This document shows positions 1-6,789 of a DNA stretch of 41,368 nt, piece by piece (within the stretch, counting starts at the first letter, position 1; each line of letters opens with the position of its first letter). The stretch comes from a virus, in the IMG/VR virus record IMGVR_UViG_3300005468_000031, positions 1 to 41,368 of that record; one strand, given 5' to 3'. The notes under the pieces are model-generated. The model saw only the letters and a program-made list of their open reading frames with translations. It made no database searches and was not told where the DNA came from. The position numbers and the translations under genes were made by a program.

Positions 1-651
1 GGCGCCGTCACCGGATTGGGACTCGTACCAAGGACCCGCGTAGTGTCCAGAGGCAAAGGGAGATAGCTGCGCTCCTAGCTTCCCGCCCTTGATTCGATTG
101 CATCGAACGCAGCACACGACGAGGTTCGAGAGCGAGTGAGCCCCGCCTATAGCCAAGGCCTCGGCATGGTCAATCGATCTATCCGTGAGGGCTAGCGGGA
201 TCTGGCAATAGCAGCAGGCTTCGGATGAGAGCAGGAGCGCGATGATGCTATCCAGCGTGATCGAGCCATCGCTGGACGCCTGCGCCATAGCTGCCCACCG
301 GGAGGCCTTACAATCGACTCGCCGGCGCCGCGGCTTCAGATAATGCTTCAGCTTCGCCATCATCCGCCGCGCCTGCGCGGTGGTGAGACCGAGCGCTATG
401 TATGGCGCCAGTGGCTTCGGCCTCGCCTTTCTGATTTGGGCTCGCTCGAATGCGCGCACCTGCGCCTCAGCTGAGATCTCCGCCCGCGTGCGGCAGCCAG
501 CCGCGCGACGTGCGCGTCGCTTGAATGCCGTGCGCCGAGCGGTGCCCTTCTGTCGATCTTCAGCCAGCCAGGCGCAGCGGCCGCACTTCGTTCGCTGGTA
601 CTTCCTGGGGTTCACGCCGCAGATAGCGCAGGGCTTAGCTATGGGAAGCAT
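1..651 (-). CDS. HNH endonuclease, runs off the window start
   Basis: Translation on the minus strand from the ATG at 651 is open to position 1 (217 codons, no stop). A first zinc-binding pair pattern is visible at Cys8/Cys11 and Cys23/Cys26. The HNH core follows: Cys146/Cys149, Asp161-His162, Asn176 and Cys181/Cys184, with the typical spelling DHAEALAIGG then SLSNLVVCCVRCNRIKGG. HNH nucleases beside terminase genes assist DNA packaging in several tailed phages. Here the terminase block lies at the other end of the window, adjacent if the molecule is circular. Joining position 1 to 41368 adds nine codons and a TGA, so the gene may be complete at about 226 residues. The start overlaps the upstream gene by 13 bases. 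Family assignment is firm; the packaging role is inferred. Confidence 0.88.
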   Translation of the reverse strand, partial: MLPIAKPCAICGVNPRKYQRTKCGRCAWLAEDRQKGTARRTAFKRRARRAAGCRTRAEISAEAQVRAFERAQIRKARPKPLAPYIALGLTTAQARRMMAKLKHYLKPRRRRVDCKASRWAAMAQASSDGSITLDSIIALLLSSEACCYCQIPLALTDRSIDHAEALAIGGAHSLSNLVVCCVRCNRIKGGKLGAQLSPFASGHYAGPWYESQSGDGA

Positions 652-941
652 GGTGTCACCCGGCATCCCGCATGCGTGGCCTCAAGAACGAACCGAGGGG
701 CGCTCCAGTCCTCGTCACTCGCCTTGCCACACATGACCGCTCTGACGGGATGGTCTCGATGAGGGATGAACGTTCCACTGAAGCAGAGGAGCTCGATCAC
801 TCCGACGCCCGCGCTCTCTCTGACTCGTGCGTCAACCACGCGGAGATCCGGCGGAACGTTCTCGGGAGGCGAGCACAGCGTCCCAGTCGCTAGCATCAGG
901 TTTGCGACTGTCAGGTTCATCCGGATCACGCGGTAGGCCAT
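639..941 (-). CDS. Hypothetical protein, 100 aa
   Basis: The start ATG shares an ATGA with the stop of the upstream minor-tail-like gene, and the end overlaps the HNH gene start, so it fits tightly into the operon. I do not recognise a family. The sequence is mixed, with three cysteines and no membrane segment or clear motif. The overlaps on both sides are the main support that it is real. Confidence 0.6.
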   Translation of the reverse strand: MAYRVIRMNLTVANLMLATGTLCSPPENVPPDLRVVDARVRESAGVGVIELLCFSGTFIPHRDHPVRAVMCGKASDEDWSAPRFVLEATHAGCRVTPCFP

Positions 942-1609
942 CAGGCCGCCTGCCCACCATAGGCGAGCGCTTTGATGGTCTCGCGCTCCATCTCTTCCGA
1001 GAAGAACTCATTCGCGACGCCCTCGGCCGTCTTCACGAACTGAAGGCGCTGATCGAGCGTGATGTGTGGGACGAAGGCGTAGACCATTCGCGATTCTCCG
1101 CGTCCGGTGCTTTCGAACACACCCACCCCCGGGATGATGTAGGCCTTCTGCCGGGCCGACACGATGGTCCTCTTGCCGGAGCGTGTAGTCGTAGCGTGGA
1201 ACTGCAGAGCCTCGAACGTCCAGGCCTTGGGGACGCGTCTCTTGAGCGTGGGCCTCGCAGGCCCGCCGATGACCGGCATGGCCACGTTATGGCCTACGAA
1301 GGGGAGGCGCTCGCCGCCTGTCTCGAAGGTCGAGAGGAAGAGTCGAGGCCTCTGTCCCACGGCGATCTCGACCCAGGCCTGACCGCGGCGGACGTTGGCG
1401 AACGATGTACGGTCGATCTTGGCGGCTTCGCGGAGGACGAACTGCTTCTGGCGGAGGGTGAAATTGCCCTGCACCTTCTCTCGGATCGCGACCTGGATCC
1501 GCTTCGCCGTATTGTTCAGCGCGTTGATCGTGGAGTAGGCGAGGCGGCGCTCTCCGTGGCGCATGCGATTGAAGAGCCTTGTGGTGTCGACGCGGACGTC
1601 GATCCGCAT
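941..1609 (-). CDS. Minor tail protein Z-like
   Basis: A 222-residue protein. The ATG at 1609 was chosen because a GAGGG ribosome-binding site lies 7 bases upstream; a longer reading to 1711 adds only low-complexity sequence. The N-terminal region (residues about 1-60) has the alternating Ala/Asn/Arg helical look (RLAYSTINALNNTAKRIQVA) of prophage minor tail protein Z and tail-completion proteins, which act at the tail terminus or neck during assembly. The rest is beta-rich. Lambda-type Z normally lies upstream of the tail tube, so a place after the lysis genes is unusual. The assignment rests on pattern likeness only. An alternative is an unrelated virion protein. Confidence 0.5.
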   Translation of the reverse strand: MRIDVRVDTTRLFNRMRHGERRLAYSTINALNNTAKRIQVAIREKVQGNFTLRQKQFVLREAAKIDRTSFANVRRGQAWVEIAVGQRPRLFLSTFETGGERLPFVGHNVAMPVIGGPARPTLKRRVPKAWTFEALQFHATTTRSGKRTIVSARQKAYIIPGVGVFESTGRGESRMVYAFVPHITLDQRLQFVKTAEGVANEFFSEEMERETIKALAYGGQAA

Positions 1610-1845
1610 TGGGCAGCCCTCAGAATGTCCCGATAGCTGATCCGGCCGCGGCTCGCTTGTACGAGAGCCTTGGCGGCTGGAGCTCGAGGCGTCGATCGCC
1701 CGTGCGCCCACGAGTAGACAGCGTGCTTGGTGACGGGTACGCCCAGCTGGCCGAGATCCCGGACGACGCCCTCAACGGTATGGCCCTTCACCCAGCGAGC
1801 GAAACGAGTGCGCCATCTCTGCTGTGAGCTCAGTCCCTTCTCCAT
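1516..1845 (-). CDS. Helix-turn-helix DNA-binding protein
   Basis: A 109-residue protein. Residues about 25-70 contain an Xre/Cro-like helix-turn-helix (VTKHAVYSWAHGRSTPRAP, then a hydrophobic helix), as in small phage regulators. The C-terminal 30 residues overlap the next gene by 94 bases and look like out-of-frame sequence, so the functional domain is probably the first 75 residues. A purine-rich stretch lies about 17 bases before the ATG, farther than ideal. A promoter-like AT-rich patch sits between it and the endolysin stop, so it could have its own transcript. It may be a late-gene or lysogeny regulator; the target cannot be told from sequence. Confidence 0.55.
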   Translation of the reverse strand: MEKGLSSQQRWRTRFARWVKGHTVEGVVRDLGQLGVPVTKHAVYSWAHGRSTPRAPAAKALVQASRGRISYRDILRAAQCGSTSASTPQGSSIACATESAASPTPRSTR

Positions 1846-1886
1846 CGGCGGCGTCGGGTGGTAGTTCCTTCGCTTGTTCCTATGCG

Positions 1887-1916
1887 TTTATCGTTTTTAA
1901 GGCGCTCCAATATCAA
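1887..1916 (-). promoter_or_regulatory. Candidate sigma70-type promoter before the HTH gene
   Basis: On the minus strand TTGATA (1911-1916), 18 bases, then GATAAA (1887-1892). The -35 matches five of six consensus bases and the -10 four of six. It lies directly after the endolysin stop, in an AT-rich patch that stands out from the GC-rich surroundings, and points into the helix-turn-helix gene. It is inferred from motif likeness alone. Confidence 0.35.
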
Positions 1917-1919
1917 GCC

Positions 1920-2369
1920 CTAAGTTTCGAGGAGACGGCGGACACCGAGGACACGGCTCGGGTCGAAGGGGGCCACGCTGACCATATTGCCCTGGTTCCC
2001 GGCGAGGAGGTTTCCAGGGCCGGCATAGAGCCCGACGTGTCCTGGGGCCTGGATCACTTCGGGGCCCGGCTGTGGACCGGCCCCGCGCTTCAGGATTACT
2101 ACGTCGAATCCCACCTTCGCTTGCTCGATCGTGATGACCCGTCCAATCGTGAGCCATGACCTCGCGGCCGCAGACTTGGAGCGTGGCAGTCCAAGCAGGC
2201 GGAACGGCTCCTGGAGGAACGCGGAACACCAGGCTACTTCGTCTGGAGTGTGGGTCGAGAAGCCGCACAGGGAGAGCCACCACTGAATGAGCGGATGATC
2301 CATCCCTTTCTCGGGCAACTCACGGATGCCAATGTAGCGGCTGGCCAGGTCGAATGCGGTGATGTTCAC
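1920..2369 (-). CDS. Endolysin, CHAP/NlpC-like peptidase
   Basis: A 149-residue protein with the look of small phage-encoded CHAP-type (TIGR02594-like) peptidoglycan hydrolases. Cys48 in DEVAWCSAFL is the expected nucleophile, and His111 in the GHVGLY motif is the expected base. The GGNQ-like segment near the C-terminus (LLAGNQGNMVSVAPF) is also typical. It would cleave host peptidoglycan peptides at the end of infection. There is no signal peptide, so it depends on a holin, consistent with the small membrane gene just upstream. The start is a GTG three bases after that gene's stop. Confidence 0.85.
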   Translation of the reverse strand: MNITAFDLASRYIGIRELPEKGMDHPLIQWWLSLCGFSTHTPDEVAWCSAFLQEPFRLLGLPRSKSAAARSWLTIGRVITIEQAKVGFDVVILKRGAGPQPGPEVIQAPGHVGLYAGPGNLLAGNQGNMVSVAPFDPSRVLGVRRLLET

Positions 2370-2372
2370 GAG

Positions 2373-2504
2373 TTACCGCCCTAGGACTTGTAGCAGAGCA
2401 ACGACGCACAAGAGAAGCACTGCGACCCACAGCGGCACCTTGCCCCAGGCAGCAACGAGCGTCATTACGAAGGCTGCTATCGTAAACAACATGATGGCTC
2501 CCAT
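2373..2504 (-). CDS. Small holin-like membrane protein, 43 aa
   Basis: Read directly from the minus strand: MGAIMLFTIAAFVMTLVAAW, a short GKVPLW turn, then a second hydrophobic helix and a short basic end before TAA. Two transmembrane helices in 43 residues, lying immediately before an endolysin that lacks a signal peptide, is what a small holin looks like. The ATG overlaps the upstream stop (TAATG), and a GGAGG site lies about 8 bases before it. The function is inferred from topology and position; sequence family is not recognisable. Confidence 0.6.
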   Translation of the reverse strand: MGAIMLFTIAAFVMTLVAAWGKVPLWVAVLLLCVVALLQVLGR

Positions 2505-3028
2505 TACGGATTCCCTCCCTTAAGAGCGATGTATATCGCGATCGCCGTCGTCGCGATCCAAGCGAAGAACATTACGATCGACATCACGAGTCCAATCCCT
2601 GCCGCGACGTACCCCCACATCTGCCTAGACCCAGCGCCGGATCCCCGCCCCGTGTCCGCCCTCTCCTTCAGATCATCGTACATGGCGTTCAAGCGCCGTA
2701 TCTCGGTATTGACTTCCTCCCTCGACGGTGCACGATTCAGCGTGTCGTTCAGCGATCCGCGCCACTCGTTCGAGCCCGACTTGAACTCCCTCAGCGCCGA
2801 GGCGATCAATTCCGCCGCCTCTTTGCTCGCCTTATCCCGCTCCGAGTAGCGGAGATCCCTCTCCACGATCCCGGACGCCTGCGCCGCGCGCGCCTCCGCG
2901 CTAGCTTCCTTGCCCGCCTGAAAAGCGGCGTTCGTCAACTTCTCCGCGTCGATGAACCGCTGAGCGTTGCTCTTATCCTTCTCTTTTAGGATGTCCTTGA
3001 TGTGCTTCTTCAGGCTGACCCGACTCAT
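2504..3028 (-). CDS. Coiled-coil protein with C-terminal membrane anchor
   Basis: A 174-residue protein. Residues about 1-125 are highly charged and helical (Lys/Glu/Ala-rich, likely coiled coil). Residues about 135-170 are a long hydrophobic stretch ending KGGNP. The ATG at 3028 was preferred over 3034 because it shares ATGA with the upstream stop and has a GAGG site at proper spacing. A coiled coil plus C-terminal membrane anchor next to holin and endolysin recalls XhlA-type lysis accessory proteins. It could equally be a tail-associated membrane protein. Confidence 0.65.
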   Translation of the reverse strand: MSRVSLKKHIKDILKEKDKSNAQRFIDAEKLTNAAFQAGKEASAEARAAQASGIVERDLRYSERDKASKEAAELIASALREFKSGSNEWRGSLNDTLNRAPSREEVNTEIRRLNAMYDDLKERADTGRGSGAGSRQMWGYVAAGIGLVMSIVMFFAWIATTAIAIYIALKGGNP

Positions 3029-3237
3029 TGGCATTCCTCGAATTGGACGCGAACGTTTAGGGTTCCGGGCTCAGGCTCCATCTCTCTTCCGCATCGCTGG
3101 CATCGAGGGACCTTCCGCTCGAGCGTATTCGGCTTGGCGGTCACGAGCACGGACGCGACCACGCCGCAGCTCGTACACTCGGCCAGGTAGTGGATCGTGA
3201 CGAGGACGATCTTCAACATGAAGCGGGTCCCCGTCAT
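3025..3237 (-). CDS. Small zinc-ribbon-like protein, 70 aa
   Basis: Two cysteine pairs, CTSC near residue 21 and CQRC near residue 46, suggest a zinc ribbon. Both ends overlap neighbours by ATGA junctions (tail tip gene before it, coiled-coil membrane gene after it). Function unknown. A second possible start six codons in is less favoured because it would lose the overlap. Confidence 0.6.
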   Translation of the reverse strand: MTGTRFMLKIVLVTIHYLAECTSCGVVASVLVTAKPNTLERKVPRCQRCGREMEPEPGTLNVRVQFEECQ

Positions 3238-5342
3238 TCCGGTGGATCATCCGCAGGTGCCGTCGGTGCCACGAACCCGGTCCATGGTGGGCCGATCACG
3301 TCCTGGACCGCATTCACTCGGATCACCCCATCCTGGATTTCACCCATTCCGATCGTGGAAACCCGGCATGGCAGGTCGGTGACGCCCCACGCGGGCCAGG
3401 TCAGGCGAAATGGGGAGCCGGGCCGGAGGTTCCAGCATTCCCGGTTGACTCGCAGGGTTATCAGCCGCGGAAGATCGCTCAGGACCTTGAGCGCCCTGGT
3501 CGCGACGATCTGGGCGTTCGCCTCACTCGAGATCCCGGGCATCGGGATGTCCTCGACGGACTGCTCGCCCCCGCGCGCGGCGATGTTCGCCAAATCCTGG
3601 GCCTGGAAGACGCGCTCGGTGAAGTTCTGGGCGCGGTCGACGTAGCGGATCCGGACGACGTTCCGCGTCTCCTCCCAGGAGCGCTGCCGTATCTCACAGT
3701 CGTGCGCGTTGGCCGGGCTGACGAGCGGGAGATCCGCGACGAAGTAATCGGCCCGTGCGAGGCGGACCGCGATGAGCCCGGTCAACCCATCCAGATAGAG
3801 GACGCCGTCGACATGCCGGAGGATTTCCCGAACGGTGTCCGAGGCCTCGGAGGTGGTGTCGAGGATCATCGACAGCCCCAGGCCCTCGCCGTACAGCGCT
3901 TCGCCCATGGTGATGAAGCTATCAACCAGGATCGAGGCCGGAGGAATGCCGAGCCCCCAGTCCACGTCGGTCAGCGCCTCATAGAGCATGCAGGCCGGAT
4001 TTGCGTCGCCCGCGATATTGTGCTGCTCGTCGGCGAGCCCGAGCTGGTTCGGGCAGCGCCGGAGCGTGAAGCTGATCGGCTTCGGGTAGTTCGTGTTCCC
4101 GACGTACATGCCGCGTTGAATGGCATAGCAGAGGCGGTGGTAGCCCGGGGCGGTCGTTCCAAACTGGGTCGTCAGGTAGCTCGATTCGAGCTGGTCGACG
4201 GTCCCCAGATAGATGTCAAGGCTGCCCGAGACGCCGCCCTCCGTGCCAAAGAAGTCGGCATCATCGATTGCGACGTCGACCACGTAGGAGGACGGCGTGA
4301 AGACGGCCTCGATGATCGTGAAGTCTGAGTCGGCGGCGACAATTCCGAGGGCGGTCCGGTCCGCGGCCGTGCTAAGCCCCAGGATGGCGGCCGAGGTGAA
4401 CCCTGCGTCCGTCAGATGCAGCGCCGCCGTGTTGCCGCCATAGGAGATGATGAAGCGCCCAATCTTGACCTCGTAGCCTCCCGTGATCGTCGAGCCCGCG
4501 TGATTAGCGGTATCGTCTAGGTCATGCCGGAACCCGAGCATGAACTTCCCGGTGCTCGGCAGGAGCGCGAAGGTGGTGGCCCACTCTGCCGCGGCGGAGT
4601 AGGTGATCGCAAACTTGAAGGCCCCGAAGACCCCATAGGAAACGTCGAAGGATGCGGCGGTGAGACCACCAGGCCGAATGGCCGCCTCGGCCTGGTTCAT
4701 CTTGGTCTCGATATGGCTGGCGAGCGTGGAGCCGGTATATTCGCCGGGTGTCAGCGTCACCGTGACGATCGTTCCATCGTGCGAGGTGGTACCCGTGAGC
4801 CGGTATTTGATGATGTTGTTGACGCCGGCGACGATGCTGAAGCCGTAGCCGACGCGCCAGTCGCCAGGCTCCGCGGTGATGATGGCGGCCTCGAGGGCGG
4901 CAGCTACCTCAAAGCCATTTGAGTAGGTTGATTCAGCTATCCGAGCGGTCTTCCACGGGGCGGCCCCACTCTTCGCGAAAATGAAGGCGTTGTTTGCCGA
5001 CGTGAATCCGGCGCCGACCGGCTTCTCGTTGAAGGTCACGGCGAGCACCTCATCGATCGGCCCCATGCAGATCCCGTACTGGGCGCCCATGTAGTACTTA
5101 TAGCCGGTCGTTACGCCGCTTTGGACAATCGGAGTCGTCGAGAAGTCGCCGATCCAGAGGATGTTCGGTCCCTTGAACTGCCGCGTGCCCCAGAGGACCG
5201 GGATCGTCCGTCCCTCCACGGCCGTGATGCCGCCGAACTTCTCGGGCGCCGCGTCCTGGTTTTGTGGCAGCCGGATGGGATTCAGGACCCTCCCGAGGAT
5301 CATCGATCCGAGCCAGGCCGCGAGGATGAACCAGATGCCCAT
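3234..5342 (-). CDS. Tail tip/host-specificity protein (J-like)
   Basis: A 702-residue protein. The start at 5342 overlaps the upstream stop (TGATG); the open frame extends further but the extra 67 residues are an out-of-frame image of the upstream gene. The N-terminus has a hydrophobic helix (MGIWFILAAWLGSMILGRVL) followed by RTIPVLWGTRQ, usual for tail-tip proteins of the J / putative phage tail protein group. The C-terminal third (SWEETRNVVRIRYVDRAQNF and the segment after it) matches the Phage_tail_3-like part also found in gene transfer agents. The middle is beta-rich and may be an insertion. It follows the tail-tip hub gene and would form the central tip that contacts the receptor. It is shorter than lambda J. 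Confidence 0.8.
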   Translation of the reverse strand: MGIWFILAAWLGSMILGRVLNPIRLPQNQDAAPEKFGGITAVEGRTIPVLWGTRQFKGPNILWIGDFSTTPIVQSGVTTGYKYYMGAQYGICMGPIDEVLAVTFNEKPVGAGFTSANNAFIFAKSGAAPWKTARIAESTYSNGFEVAAALEAAIITAEPGDWRVGYGFSIVAGVNNIIKYRLTGTTSHDGTIVTVTLTPGEYTGSTLASHIETKMNQAEAAIRPGGLTAASFDVSYGVFGAFKFAITYSAAAEWATTFALLPSTGKFMLGFRHDLDDTANHAGSTITGGYEVKIGRFIISYGGNTAALHLTDAGFTSAAILGLSTAADRTALGIVAADSDFTIIEAVFTPSSYVVDVAIDDADFFGTEGGVSGSLDIYLGTVDQLESSYLTTQFGTTAPGYHRLCYAIQRGMYVGNTNYPKPISFTLRRCPNQLGLADEQHNIAGDANPACMLYEALTDVDWGLGIPPASILVDSFITMGEALYGEGLGLSMILDTTSEASDTVREILRHVDGVLYLDGLTGLIAVRLARADYFVADLPLVSPANAHDCEIRQRSWEETRNVVRIRYVDRAQNFTERVFQAQDLANIAARGGEQSVEDIPMPGISSEANAQIVATRALKVLSDLPRLITLRVNRECWNLRPGSPFRLTWPAWGVTDLPCRVSTIGMGEIQDGVIRVNAVQDVIGPPWTGFVAPTAPADDPPE

Positions 5343-6160
5343 CAGCTCATTCCCAGCTCGTAGGGGTTCTTGATCGGAATCCGCGGGAAGCCGAGGAAGT
5401 TGGCCTTGTTGTTGAACTTTGTCGTGCAGTCCTCGAGCTCCCGGAGCTTGCACCCTGCGATCCCCTTGATCGCCTCGCCGGCCGTGAGCCCGAGGAAGGG
5501 GCGCTGGAGCGTCACGGTGTTCCCAACGTGGGCGATCACCCACTGGCGCGACCCGTCGGCGGGGCGCTCGAGGTAGCCGACCTCATACCATCCGTCGGCG
5601 CGCGTGGCGAAAATGGCGGCCTGCACCGTGATGCCGCTGACCGAGCTCACGGTCCCGATGTCGGTATAGGTAGCGCGCGAGACGCCGCAACCCTGGGAGT
5701 AAAGCGCCCAGTTACAGAGCTTTTGGTAGGCGAGCCGTGGAATCTTTCGCTTTAGGATCTCCGAGATCGGAGCGACGGTCAGCTCGACGTTGGGCCCGGC
5801 GAAGACAGCCAGAACCACCTTCCCAACGAACACCGGGATGATCTCGATCTCGCCCTCGTGAGATCGATAGATCGTGACCGAGACGGGCGTCGCCGGGAGC
5901 CCGGCCATGAGAAGCACCGCGACCGCGTTCAGGCGTGGGAGGCTGACCTTAAGCGAGCCCGACTGGTCTTCCTGCGAGTACTCGGGCTCGGTCCTTGAGA
6001 GCCTCTCGGGCTCGAAGATCCGCACCCCGACCCCCGGGACGTCTATCGAGATCCGGTCATCCGACGACGTGAAATGCCAAGACTGGGCGCCGGCGACAAA
6101 TCGGTAGGTCTCGATCGGGGCGCCCTGATAGGTCGATTTTTCACGGGCGTCAAACGTCAT
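5342..6160 (-). CDS. Tail tip protein, BR0599/gpL-like
   Basis: A 272-residue protein. The C-terminal half has the phage BR0599 signature: LCNWALYSQGCGV then YTDIG, and later GCKLRELEDC. Cysteines 149, 158, 237 and 245 are spaced much like the four cysteines that hold an iron-sulfur cluster in lambda tail tip protein gpL, so this is probably the gpL equivalent. It lies between a distal-tail-like gene and the J-like gene and overlaps both by a few bases. Role: assembly of the tail tip hub beneath the tape measure. Iron-sulfur binding here is an inference from spacing. Confidence 0.82.
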   Translation of the reverse strand: MTFDAREKSTYQGAPIETYRFVAGAQSWHFTSSDDRISIDVPGVGVRIFEPERLSRTEPEYSQEDQSGSLKVSLPRLNAVAVLLMAGLPATPVSVTIYRSHEGEIEIIPVFVGKVVLAVFAGPNVELTVAPISEILKRKIPRLAYQKLCNWALYSQGCGVSRATYTDIGTVSSVSGITVQAAIFATRADGWYEVGYLERPADGSRQWVIAHVGNTVTLQRPFLGLTAGEAIKGIAGCKLRELEDCTTKFNNKANFLGFPRIPIKNPYELGMS

Positions 6161-6789
6161 AGCGGTGCTTCCTTGGGAAGCTCCCTAACCCGAAGAGTTG
6201 CGCGAGCGTAGCGATCGACGCTCGCGCCGCCGCGCGCATGCTCGATCCGGGTCAGATCCTCCTCGAGGCGCGAGAGCCGGAGGAAGCCGACGATCCAATC
6301 GGCCACGGTTACGGTCTGGCCGAGGGCTGCGTCCAGGACGACGCTCTCCGTTCCGTCGCCGTTATTCACGGCCGAGAGAGCCTTCCGGTAGAAGACGGTG
6401 CCCGCCTTCGAGCGAAAGAGGATGTGGCGGCGGGCCCCCGTGCCGGGCCACATGTTCGAGGCGTAGCCGAAGAACTTGACCACGAGGCTCGTGTTGGCGC
6501 CGGCGTGGTCCGTGTTCAGCGTGAAGTGGTGCTTAAAGGTGGGGAGCCAGAACGGGACCGCGCGGCCGCGGCGCGCATCCAGAAAGGCCCTCAGATCAGC
6601 GAGCTCCGCTAGCGTCGTGCAGATCCAGGCATAGGAGAGAACGCCCGAGCTCACGGCCTCGGGATCGTCGGCGACCCGCTTCCCGGTTCCGGGATCGATC
6701 AGATAAAAACGCCGTTCCGGCTGGTCTTCTTGGCCGCTTCCTCCATCGGTGGGGAGCTCGAGGACGTCGAAGCCGAGGTATTGCACCAT
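6157..6789 (-). CDS. Distal-tail-like tail tip protein
   Basis: A 210-residue protein. Residues about 60-80 (LRAFLDARRGRAVPFWLPTF) show the arm typical of tail-tip proteins that join the tube to the tip hub, followed by beta-rich sequence and a C-terminal RELPKE tail. It directly precedes the gpL-like gene with an ATGA overlap and follows the beta-helix gene with a TGATG overlap. It plays the part of lambda gpM or of GTA gp12-type proteins. The exact family name is uncertain. Confidence 0.65.
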   Translation of the reverse strand: MVQYLGFDVLELPTDGGSGQEDQPERRFYLIDPGTGKRVADDPEAVSSGVLSYAWICTTLAELADLRAFLDARRGRAVPFWLPTFKHHFTLNTDHAGANTSLVVKFFGYASNMWPGTGARRHILFRSKAGTVFYRKALSAVNNGDGTESVVLDAALGQTVTVADWIVGFLRLSRLEEDLTRIEHARGGASVDRYARATLRVRELPKEAPL

